Part shown: one piece after another, positions 19,181 to 27,318 of the stretch | How the letters are laid out: each line of letters starts with the position of its first letter | Numbering within the stretch: position 1 is the first letter of the stretch | Assembly (NCBI GenBank): GCA_021413735.1 | Contig: JAIOPV010000168.1 | Span: 1 to 52,658, forward strand | DNA length: 52,658 bases | From: Planctomycetota bacterium | GTDB lineage: Bacteria; Planctomycetota; Planctomycetia; Gemmatales; Gemmataceae | Reading direction: 5' to 3' | Notes under the pieces: model-generated | What the model saw: only the letters and a program-made list of their open reading frames with translations | What the model was told of the DNA's origin: nothing | The model's database searches: none | Position numbers and translations under genes: made by a program

Positions 19181-19375
19181 CACGCACTCCTGTTGGGAAC
19201 GAGCCGGCGGGTCTTCCACCGACCACGCAGAGTCTACCGTAACGCGATGAACCGGAAGTGAAGCGAAGATAAGAAAGAATTTACCCTGGGGTCACGGTCC
19301 GCTCAGGTTCGCGGGGTACTCTCCGTCACAGCGGTCTGGGCGAGGTTCGTTTGGATCGCTCAACGGAGGCTCAGG

Positions 19376-20428
19376 ATGGATAGCACGCACTCGCGAATGG
19401 CAGCCTGCTCGCACTTCCTTCACAGGCACTTCCTCTGGCTGTTGGTTGTGGCTTACACCCTTGCGGCGATCGCACCGAGCGTTGGCCAAGGGGTCTGTGC
19501 GGCAGCGGGAGTGACGCAGGTGGCCGGTCACAAGTTCCGAGTCTCGGCCCCGGCGATGATGCTGGCCTTCCTTCTGTTCGGAGCGGGACTCGCGGTCCAG
19601 GGCAAGCACCTCCGAGACGTCTTCCGGCGACCGATCACGCTCGCCGTGGGGCTGACCGCGAGCCTCGTGGTTCCAGTTTTGGTTTTGTTAGCGGCCTCGC
19701 CCCTGCTTGCCTTCTGGGACGACCCGGAAGAGGTCCGCGACCTCATCGTCGGCCTCGCGGTGGTCGCGTCGATGCCGGTCGCCGGTTCGTCGGCCGGTTG
19801 GTCGCGAGCGGCCGATGGCGACTGCGCGTTATCGCTGGGGTTGGTCCTGCTGTCAACGTTCCTGAGTCCGCTCACGACTCCGCTCGTGCTGCAAGCGGCG
19901 GGGGCACTGGCTCCATTCGATGCGGGGGGCGACTTGGCGAAGTTGGCGGATTCGGGCGGTACCGGAACGTTCGTGACGCTGTGGGTTGTGGCTCCCGTGC
20001 TGCTTGGGTTATTGACTCGCGTGTCCGTCGGGGCAGTGCGAGCGGATGGGGTGGGTCCAGCTCTGAAATTCGCGGCGTCGCTGGTGCTTCTGGTCCTTTG
20101 TTATGCGAACGCCTCGACCTGCCTACCGAGTGCAATGGCGAACCCGGACTGGGATTTCCTGGCTCTGGTGGTTGGAGCGGCGGGAGCGATGAGTGGTGCA
20201 GGATTCGTTGCTGGCTTCGGGGCGGCGCGGGTCGTGAGTGCGGACGCGACCCGGCGGGCGTCGCTGGTGTTCGGGGTCGGCATGGCCAACAACGGAGCCG
20301 GGTTGGCGTTGGCGGCTGGTGCTTTGGCGGGTTCGCCGATGGCGCTGCTCCCGGTGGTCGCGGTCAACTTGGTCCAGCACCTGGCGGCGGGGGCAGCAAG
20401 TTGGCGGCTTGGGCGGGTGCGGAACTGA
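19376..20428 (+). CDS. Bile acid:sodium symporter family (BASS/SBF) transporter
   Basis: A 350-residue membrane protein with about nine to ten hydrophobic segments, consistent with the BASS family, whose bacterial members cotransport organic anions with sodium. Recognisable features are the early AFLLFGAGLAVQGKHL segment, VVASMPVAGSSAGWSRAADGD in the first crossover region, and VFGVGMANNGAGLALAA with VAVNLVQHLAAGA near the end, matching the family's two broken-helix crossover motifs. ATG 19376 has GGAGG upstream. It is divergent from the PepSY-like gene with a 195-bp gap. The substrate is unknown. Confidence 0.83.
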   Translation: MDSTHSRMAACSHFLHRHFLWLLVVAYTLAAIAPSVGQGVCAAAGVTQVAGHKFRVSAPAMMLAFLLFGAGLAVQGKHLRDVFRRPITLAVGLTASLVVPVLVLLAASPLLAFWDDPEEVRDLIVGLAVVASMPVAGSSAGWSRAADGDCALSLGLVLLSTFLSPLTTPLVLQAAGALAPFDAGGDLAKLADSGGTGTFVTLWVVAPVLLGLLTRVSVGAVRADGVGPALKFAASLVLLVLCYANASTCLPSAMANPDWDFLALVVGAAGAMSGAGFVAGFGAARVVSADATRRASLVFGVGMANNGAGLALAAGALAGSPMALLPVVAVNLVQHLAAGAASWRLGRVRN

Positions 20429-20646
20429 CGCGGCGATTGCTGTTCGAACGTGGGTGGGCAGGTGCAAGGTTTTCTTCCGAAGCCCGACGACGCCGAATCA
20501 CTCACACTTCTGGTTCACGAGACCTTGGCAGGCACATTCCTCTTGCCGAAAGTGCCTCCTGACGAACGATGCGAGAGGGGTTGATGGTCCGGAAATTCAA
20601 AGAACTCAAGCGACGCGTGTCAGACGGACATCGGGAGAGCCCCTCG

Positions 20647-23451
20647 TTATTGTTCCAGAACATCCCACACTTTCTGAGCCAGGCTCGCCGGCGTGAATGG
20701 CTTTTGCAGAAACGCCGTGTCGGCCTGCAAGACGCCGTGCCGCACGACCGCGTCGTCGGTGTATCCCGACACGTACAACACCTTCATCTCGGGCCGCACG
20801 GCGACGAGTTGTTCGGCCAGTTGCCGACCGCTGATTCCGGGCATCACCACGTCAGTCACCAACAGGTGAATCGTCCCCTTGTGTTCCGTGGCGACGGCGA
20901 GCGCTTTCTCACCGTTGCTCGCTTCCAGAATCTTGTAGCCATGCATTCCCAACACGCGACGAGCCAAGGCCCTCAGTGCTGGCTCGTCCTCGGTCAAGAG
21001 AATCGTCTGCGTGCCGCGAACCACGGTGCGCGGTCGAGGGACAACTCCTGACCCTGGCATATCCGGGATACGCGGGAGATAAATCTTGAAGGTCGTACCA
21101 CACCCCAGTTCGGTGTAAACCGCGAGATGGCCTTCGCTCTGCTTGACGATCCCAAAGACGGTTGCCAAACCCAATCCCGTCCCACGCCCTCGTTCCTTGG
21201 TCGTAAAGAACGGCTCGAAGATGCGAGCCTTGGTCGTCGCATCCATGCCTGTGCCAGTGTCGGCGACGGCCAGAAGAACATAGGGTCCGGATCGGAGGTC
21301 GGTGTACATTTGTGTGTAGCTGTCATCCAGTTCGGTGTTCGACGTCTCAATGGTCAATTTGCCGCCCCGTGGCATGGCATCGCGAGCGTTCACGGCGAGG
21401 TTGATGATGACTTGTTCGATCTGGCCCTGATCGGCTTTCACTCGTCCAAGCGCCGGGTCCAGAATCGCGGCCACATTGATATCTTCACCGATCAGACGAC
21501 CCAACATTCGTTCTGTGTCGGCGACGATGATGTTTAGATTCAGCACCTTGGGTTCCAGCACGGCTTTGCGGCTGAAGGCGAGCAGTTGTCGGGTCAACCC
21601 TGTCGCCCGCTCTCCTGCATGGCTGATCTCCCGGACGAACTCTCGCACGGGACTGTTCTCCAGAACCTGGGCGTGAATCATCTCGCTGTAGCCATTGATG
21701 ATCGTGAGGAGATTGTTGAAATCGTGCGCAACACCGCCAGCCAGTTGACCGACGGCGTCCATCTTCTGCGATTGCCGCAACTGTTCCTCTAAACTCTTCC
21801 GCTCGGTCACGTCCTGGGCAAGGCACAAGAAGCCCGTGCAATTCCCACCCTCCATCAACGGAGTGTTGAACCACTGGCAATGGATCGTGCGGCCGTCTTT
21901 GGTCAGGTTCTCGATAAGCACATGGGCATTCATGTCGCCAGATCGCATGCGATTGCGAATTATTTCCGCCTGTGGCCAGTTTGATTTTGGAACGATCTGC
22001 TCAAAGGGCGGCCCTTGTCCGAGCATCTCTTCCTTGCTGTGCCCGAAGATGCGCTCAGCCGTCAGATTCCAGTCGATGATGCGAAAATCGGCATCGAACA
22101 ACAAATATGCCAGCGGCATCCGTTCGATGTGGAGTTGGAGACGAGCGAGTAAGGCGTCCCGCTGTGCCGCGACACGCCGCTTCTCAGTGATGTCCTCGAC
22201 GACACCAACAATCCGCACGATCTGATCATTCTCCTTGACCGGATAGCCTCTGGCCCAAACCCAACGCATCGAACCATCGGGGCGGAGGATTCGATACTCC
22301 GAGTCGATGTGACCAGTTCGGTACATCTGGGCGTCCGCTTGCCACCACATTTCCAGGTCCTGAGGATGGACGCCTTGCACGTAAGTAGAAGGGTTGTCGA
22401 GAAGACTTTGACAGGTGCGACCCCACATCTGCTCGTAGCCGGAACTGATGTAAACAACCTTCGCTTCCTTGATATCGACCATCCACAAAACCTGTTGGAT
22501 GTTCGCTGTCAGCTCCTGGATCCGGGCTTCGCTTTGCCGCAACGACGCTTCAGTTCGCTTTCGCTCGATGTACTGCGCGAGTTGGCTGCCGATCGCCATC
22601 ATCATTTTGAGCTTTTCGTCGTCGGGCTGTTTGATCTCACGATGCATGAATTCGATAATGCCGAGGGTCTCTGTCCCCAACACGATCGGGAAGCCAAAGG
22701 CCGCGTGCAGACCGGCAGCGGCGGCAAACGGCGCACGGGGAAAGGTGAGATCTTTGGCGAAATCCGCAACCCAAACCGGCTGACGGCTACCCCAGATCCG
22801 CCCGAGAAACCCGTTATCGGTAGCAAAGGTGCTGTGGCGGTTAAACTCTTCAAACTCAGTGGCAGGAGCCAACGGGTTCGACCAACAATCGACGCAGTGC
22901 AAAACATTCCTGGTTGCGTCAAATTGCCAAAGTGCACCGAAATCCCAGCTCAGACTATCGCAGATGGCACGCAGGATTTTGGAACAAGCCGTGGCCAGCG
23001 AAGGTGACTCCGCGAGCGCTCGCGTGACCGCGTGTTGTGCCAGCAACCGCCGCTCAGCATGAAGCGTCTCGCGGAGGAGAGCCCTTGTCTCCAAGGTCTG
23101 CGTCACGGCCTGGCCAAGTCTTCCCATCCGGTCTTTGATGACGTAATCGGTCGCGCCGTGCTTCATGATCTGAACCGCACGTTCCTCGCCAATGCTGCCC
23201 GAAACGACGATGAAGGGGATGGCGAGCCCGCACTCTCGCATGATCTCCAGAGCCCGCAACGCATCGAAGTGGGGCATGGAGAAATCGGCGAGGATGATCT
23301 CGGGAGCCTTCTGCAACTGGGCTCGGTAATCCTCTTCTGTTTCGACACACTCTGAGGTCGGATCGTAGCCAGCACGGCGAAGCGCGTGCAGCATCAACTC
23401 GGCATCGGAGGGGTTGTCTTCCAGAATCAGAACGCGCAGTGCCGTGGCCAT
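20647..23451 (-). CDS. Hybrid histidine kinase REC-GAF-PAS-PAS-HisKA-HATPase-REC
   Basis: A 934-residue cytoplasmic hybrid kinase with no transmembrane segments. An N-terminal receiver covers about 5-122 (LEDNPSD; acceptor Asp in ILADFSMPHF; Lys in YVIKDRMG). A GAF domain follows (about 140-305), then two PAS domains (about 315-430 with a PAC-like GVVEDITEK, and 440-560 with LAQDVTERK). The kinase core has phospho-acceptor His in GGVAHDFNNLL and G2 RGRGTGLGLATVFGI. A C-terminal receiver covers about 815-930 (LLTEDEPALR; VTDVVMPGISG; FLQKPFTP). It lies 45 bp downstream of a single-domain receiver gene, as the last gene of a same-strand signalling cluster. Because it has a receiver at both ends, it can take phosphoryl groups from other kinases as well as pass them on. 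Confidence 0.94.
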   Translation of the reverse strand: MATALRVLILEDNPSDAELMLHALRRAGYDPTSECVETEEDYRAQLQKAPEIILADFSMPHFDALRALEIMRECGLAIPFIVVSGSIGEERAVQIMKHGATDYVIKDRMGRLGQAVTQTLETRALLRETLHAERRLLAQHAVTRALAESPSLATACSKILRAICDSLSWDFGALWQFDATRNVLHCVDCWSNPLAPATEFEEFNRHSTFATDNGFLGRIWGSRQPVWVADFAKDLTFPRAPFAAAAGLHAAFGFPIVLGTETLGIIEFMHREIKQPDDEKLKMMMAIGSQLAQYIERKRTEASLRQSEARIQELTANIQQVLWMVDIKEAKVVYISSGYEQMWGRTCQSLLDNPSTYVQGVHPQDLEMWWQADAQMYRTGHIDSEYRILRPDGSMRWVWARGYPVKENDQIVRIVGVVEDITEKRRVAAQRDALLARLQLHIERMPLAYLLFDADFRIIDWNLTAERIFGHSKEEMLGQGPPFEQIVPKSNWPQAEIIRNRMRSGDMNAHVLIENLTKDGRTIHCQWFNTPLMEGGNCTGFLCLAQDVTERKSLEEQLRQSQKMDAVGQLAGGVAHDFNNLLTIINGYSEMIHAQVLENSPVREFVREISHAGERATGLTRQLLAFSRKAVLEPKVLNLNIIVADTERMLGRLIGEDINVAAILDPALGRVKADQGQIEQVIINLAVNARDAMPRGGKLTIETSNTELDDSYTQMYTDLRSGPYVLLAVADTGTGMDATTKARIFEPFFTTKERGRGTGLGLATVFGIVKQSEGHLAVYTELGCGTTFKIYLPRIPDMPGSGVVPRPRTVVRGTQTILLTEDEPALRALARRVLGMHGYKILEASNGEKALAVATEHKGTIHLLVTDVVMPGISGRQLAEQLVAVRPEMKVLYVSGYTDDAVVRHGVLQADTAFLQKPFTPASLAQKVWDVLEQ

Positions 23452-23496
23452 GTCTGGTCCCGCGGGGTGATTGACTGGTCCGGATCCTGATTCGCC

Positions 23497-23937
23497 TCAC
23501 TCCGCCGGTTGCTTGTTGACAAGCAGCCAGTAGTAGCCGAGGTGTCGAGCGGTTTCACTGAACTGCTCAAAGTCCACCGGTTTAACGATGTAGCTGTTCA
23601 CGCCCAGTTCATAGCTCTCGATGATGTCGCGTTCTTCCGCCGACGATGTGAGCATCACCACTGGAATTAGCTTGGTTCGCGGGTCGGCTCGAATCTCACG
23701 GAGCACGTCCATGCCGTCCACGAGTGGCAACTTTTTGTCGAGCAGTATCACACGTGGGTTTTCAAAGGTGCGTGTGGCGTATGCACCAGTGCAAAAGACG
23801 AACTCCAACGCCTCTGCACCGTCCCGCACGACGTGAACCTTGTTGGCGAGGTTATGCTTCCTGAATGCATGAAGCGCCAGCAGTTCATCGTTGGGATTGT
23901 CTTCGACGAGCAGTATTTCCACGCTTTTCTCATCCAC
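23497..23937 (-). CDS. Single-domain response regulator (Rcp1-like CheY family)
   Basis: A 146-residue receiver with no output domain, of the Rcp1-like type associated with phytochrome-class kinases. It contains EILLVEDNPND, the acceptor Asp in VILLDKKLPLVDG, Thr in VVMLTSSAEE and Lys in YIVKPVDF. It has the insertion typical of Rcp1-like proteins (EFVFCTGAYATR) before the phosphorylation site. GTG 23937 has AAGGA 7 nt upstream. It sits between the coiled-coil kinase and the hybrid kinase, so it can act as a phosphate shuttle between them. Confidence 0.92.
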   Translation of the reverse strand: MDEKSVEILLVEDNPNDELLALHAFRKHNLANKVHVVRDGAEALEFVFCTGAYATRTFENPRVILLDKKLPLVDGMDVLREIRADPRTKLIPVVMLTSSAEERDIIESYELGVNSYIVKPVDFEQFSETARHLGYYWLLVNKQPAE

Positions 23938-24074
23938 GGATAGTTCCTTTTAGAGTTTGGTGGTGTTGTCTGTTTTGGGGGCACAGACATTCCTCTCTGT
24001 GTGGCCTGGAAGACGCCGGCAAGAATGCCGATGCCCCGAAAGACTAAAACAAGCACAAGGAGCCGGATTGTTCC

Positions 24075-25688
24075 TCAGTCGAGAGTGAAAAAAAACGTGG
24101 CTCCCTGGTTGACCTGGGCCTCACCCCAGACGCGACCACTGTGGCGATGGACAATCCGTTGCACGATGGCCAACCCCACACCGGTGCCGTTATAATCGCT
24201 CGCACGATGCAACCGCTGGAAGACGCCGAAGAGTTTGCTCGCGTACTTCATGTCGAATCCGGCGCCGTTGTCTTTGACTATGTAAACCGTTTCTGCGTCG
24301 AGTCCGGAGGAGTTGGGAACGAGGGGGCCGGTCAATTTCCGTGGCTGCTTTCGGCAACCGATCTCAATTCGCGCGTCCACCCGTTTGCTCGTGTACTTGA
24401 TCGCGTTGGAAAGCAGATTCATCCAGACTTGCTTGAGCAAGGTTGGATCGGCCTGACAGACTGGCAAGTCGCCGATCACAATGTCAAGCTGCCGTCCGGC
24501 GTGTTCGCCCTGCATCTCTGTCAGGCAGAGTCGCACCAACTTGCTCGTATCGACGGCTTGCTTGGTGAGCCCCAATCGACCCAACCGCGAGAACGCGAGC
24601 AGATCGTCCACCAACTGACCCATCTGCCGGGTATTGTCTCGCACCATCTTCAGGTAGTTTTTGGCTTCATCTGGGAGCGGATCGGAATAGTCTTCGAGCA
24701 GAATCCGAGAGAAACCGTCGATCGCTCGCAGCGGGGCACGCAAATCGTGTGAGACGGAATAGGAGAACGACTCGAGTTCTTTGTTGGCCAACACCAATTG
24801 GTCGGTACGTTCGAGGACTCGCTGTTCCAACTCCGTGTTGAGTTTGCGAATCAGCTTGTCCGATTTCATCAACGTCTCGATCCGCGATATTTCCACGGAA
24901 AGAGCGAGGTTGCGAGCATCCTGTTTGAGTCCTTTGATTTCCGTATTGGAGTGCAGAAGGGTTTCTTCACGTTCACTCTCCACGGAAACAGCCAACTCGC
25001 GAGCCCTCTGACCCAGAGCGGCGATTTTCGTATCGGATTGCAGGCGCGTTTCTTTGCGTCCCGATTCCACGGACACAGCGATGTCGCGGGCCTTCTGCCC
25101 CAGTGCAGCGATCTCCGTGTCGGATTGCAGGAGAGTCTTTGCACGCACGGTCTCCACGGACACAGCGAGGTCTCGCGCCTGTTGCCCGAGCGCCTCGATC
25201 TCCGTCTCGGATTGAAGGAGGGTCACCTCTCGGACCGTTTCCACGGACACAGCGAGGTCGCGGGCCTTCTGCCCGAGTGCGGCGATCTCGGACTCGGATC
25301 GCAATCGCGTCTCTTTGCGAACGGTTTCGACGAACAGCGCCAAGTCCCTGGCCTTCTGCCCGAGCGCTTCAATCTCTGTCTCGGATTGCAAGCGAGTTTG
25401 GTTTTGGAGTGTCTCAACAAAATCGGCGAGATCGCGAGCTTTCTGTTCCAACGCTTCGGTTTTCTTGTCCGCTTGCAACAGCGTTTGCTGTCGTGTTGTT
25501 TCGACGAAGGTGGCGAGATCGCGAGCTTTTTCTTCCAACGCTTCGATTCTCGCATTCGATTGTGCAAGCGTCTGCTGACGCACCATTTCGACCGAATCGG
25601 CCAGATCGCGGGCCTGCTGTTCCAGCGATTTGATCGTCGGTTCCTCAGGGAAGCCAATCTCCTGGTCAACTGGTTCGTGGATGGACAT
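24075..25688 (-). CDS. Sensor histidine kinase with nine tandem 29-residue coiled-coil repeats
   Basis: A 537-residue cytoplasmic kinase. ATG 25688 was chosen (AAGGA 9 nt upstream); the frame continues to 25748. Residues 19-279 are nine contiguous 29-residue repeats with consensus ALGQKARDLAVSVETVR followed by TLLQS-T/E, strongly helical and without Pro or Gly-rich breaks. A further coiled coil (NTELEQRVLERTDQL) leads into a phytochrome-type HisKA with SYSVSHDLRAPLRAI and a HATPase domain (LLSNAIKYTSK; VKDNGAGFD; NGTGVGLAIVQRIVHRH). There is no recognisable sensor domain, receiver or membrane segment. It is the first gene of the cluster with the receiver (137 bp on) and hybrid kinase. The repeats may set a long rod geometry or be a protein-interaction platform; their ligand is unknown. 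Confidence 0.9.
   Translation of the reverse strand: MSIHEPVDQEIGFPEEPTIKSLEQQARDLADSVEMVRQQTLAQSNARIEALEEKARDLATFVETTRQQTLLQADKKTEALEQKARDLADFVETLQNQTRLQSETEIEALGQKARDLALFVETVRKETRLRSESEIAALGQKARDLAVSVETVREVTLLQSETEIEALGQQARDLAVSVETVRAKTLLQSDTEIAALGQKARDIAVSVESGRKETRLQSDTKIAALGQRARELAVSVESEREETLLHSNTEIKGLKQDARNLALSVEISRIETLMKSDKLIRKLNTELEQRVLERTDQLVLANKELESFSYSVSHDLRAPLRAIDGFSRILLEDYSDPLPDEAKNYLKMVRDNTRQMGQLVDDLLAFSRLGRLGLTKQAVDTSKLVRLCLTEMQGEHAGRQLDIVIGDLPVCQADPTLLKQVWMNLLSNAIKYTSKRVDARIEIGCRKQPRKLTGPLVPNSSGLDAETVYIVKDNGAGFDMKYASKLFGVFQRLHRASDYNGTGVGLAIVQRIVHRHSGRVWGEAQVNQGATFFFTLD
24852..25634 (-). repeat. Nine-copy 87-bp tandem repeat inside a histidine kinase gene
   Basis: DNA encoding the nine 29-residue repeats, in frame and without interruption (9 x 87 = 783 bp). 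The copies are diverged but share codons for ARDLA and SVE. Copies 4-7 are most alike, which fits expansion by recent duplication. Confidence 0.85.
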
Positions 25689-26383
25689 ACCTTTGATTCC
25701 TTGGTTGCGTGGCGGAAGTACGGGAAATCGTGTGATTCCCACACCCACGGTGCACGGAGCGGGCCGCTGGATTCAGAAGCGTGATAGTTTTGGTGGAGTC
25801 GGAGGTGTTCAACCCAGCGCCAGCCCAAGTGATGGGAGTGCGTTCCCGATCCCGTTCCTCATGGGCTACGCGGGATACGCTGCCACCAGGGTGGTCGGCT
25901 TGAGGCGGAATTTCCTGATCCCACGAACTGAGATTTGGTCAGGTCGTTGAGAAGTGACAGAGGTCAAAGGGTGAGACGCAGGGGATAGTATATGGATTAT
26001 CTGAGGAATTACGCCGTTGGTTGTTCCTGCTGCGTTTTGAGTCTCGATAGCTTGGGTCGCCAACCGCCTCGGATTTCAACAGAAAAAGAGCGGTTCTGAA
26101 ACAAGCGAGGAACACGGTGGTCGCCCGTCTTCCAGTGTCGGGGAATGGTTCTGGTTCAGACATCGACAACTCCAGCCTTTCTCGCGTGCGATCCACGCCA
26201 TCATCCCACCACGGAACCACGCGCAGTGCCAGAAAGTTACGCCGTTACCCCGTTGAAATCCGGCTCGTCGCTCCCAAAAAATACTCCGACGAAGAGTGAC
26301 GGAGGGTCGCTCAAAAGCAACACAACCGTGAGCCTCGCTGATACAACGGTGTGATCCGTTTTGAAACCTGGGCGTCTGACATC
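25689..26383. other. Intergenic region between divergent genes, no gene recognised
   Basis: About 700 bp between the coiled-coil kinase (minus) and the bestrophin-like gene (plus). Only short overlapping ORFs without SD sites or protein-like composition are present. An AT-richer stretch near 25980-26020 could hold promoters. No repeat or RNA fold was recognised. Confidence 0.5.
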
Positions 26384-27271
26384 ATGATCGAATACAACCG
26401 CTACAGTTGGTGGCACACCGTCTTCTCGTTCAGTGGGACGGCATTGCCGCGAGCACTCGGACGGGTCGCGATCTTCGCTCTCTATACGGCGGCAATCCAA
26501 TTCATCGTCGAGGTCGGGACGTACGTCGGCTGGTTCACGGAACAACATTCCATTTCGCTCGATCCGATTGCGCACGCGGTGCTCGGTTCGCTCCTTGGGT
26601 TCCTCATCGTTTTCAGGATGAACGGCTCGAATGATCGCTATTGGGAAGGTCGTTCGCACTGGGGAATGCTCATCAACTGTAGCCGGAATCTCGTCCGAGC
26701 AGGGGGTGCGAATACTGAGTCGGGGCTCGACCTCGCGGGGCTTGTGACCGGCTATGTGATCGCCGTTCGGCAATCACTCCGAGGATCGCGAGACCTGGAT
26801 GAGGCATCGGCGTATCTCCCAGACAACGTGTTGCAGGACGCCGAGCGGTTCGGTAATCAACCGACTGCGATTGCCGCTGCGATCTCTGCGTGGATTGTGC
26901 GTGAACATCGGGCCGGAAAAATCGACGGCGTGATGGCTGTGTATTTGGAAGAGTTGCTATCGCGAATGGTCGATGCCCAGGGTGGCTGTGAGAAGATCCA
27001 AAAGACACCGATGCCGTTCGTCTACGCCGTCATGATTAAGCAACTGATTCTCGCGTATCTCTTGACGCTCCCGCTGGTGATGGCTGAGCGGTGTGGGTGG
27101 TGGTCTCCGCTGTTGATGGCCATCGTTTCACTTGGGTTGTTCGGAATGGAAGAAGCGAGCGTCGAGACGGAAGATCCGTTCGGGAAAGACGAGAACTGCC
27201 TGGATTTGGAGACGTTCACGCTCACGATCGCACGGGACGCTGGTCAACTTGCGACGCCGCGGAATTCATAA
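26384..27271 (+). CDS. Bestrophin-like (UPF0187 family) membrane channel protein
   Basis: A 295-residue membrane protein of the bestrophin family, which forms pentameric ion channels. The N-terminus MIEYNRYSWWHTVFSFSGTA, a family-typical opening, supports ATG 26384 over the in-frame GTG 26351. Other family features are GFLIVFRMNGSNDRYWEGR, the conserved post-TM2 region with Asn, Asp and Trp, and the C-terminal acidic EEASVETEDPFGKDENCLDL, which matches the bestrophin signature for the calcium-clasp/DPFG region. Four hydrophobic helices are visible. No neighbouring gene suggests a physiological partner. Confidence 0.85.
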   Translation: MIEYNRYSWWHTVFSFSGTALPRALGRVAIFALYTAAIQFIVEVGTYVGWFTEQHSISLDPIAHAVLGSLLGFLIVFRMNGSNDRYWEGRSHWGMLINCSRNLVRAGGANTESGLDLAGLVTGYVIAVRQSLRGSRDLDEASAYLPDNVLQDAERFGNQPTAIAAAISAWIVREHRAGKIDGVMAVYLEELLSRMVDAQGGCEKIQKTPMPFVYAVMIKQLILAYLLTLPLVMAERCGWWSPLLMAIVSLGLFGMEEASVETEDPFGKDENCLDLETFTLTIARDAGQLATPRNS

Positions 27272-27318
27272 CCCCTGCTGGTCCTCGCTCTGTCTTTCCT
27301 CCGTGGACCGCGGCCGGG

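Noticed and set aside
24798-25784. 328-codon plus-strand ORF with repeated segments
   Set aside because: The repeats are only the complement of the 87-bp repeats of the histidine kinase; no independent protein signal.
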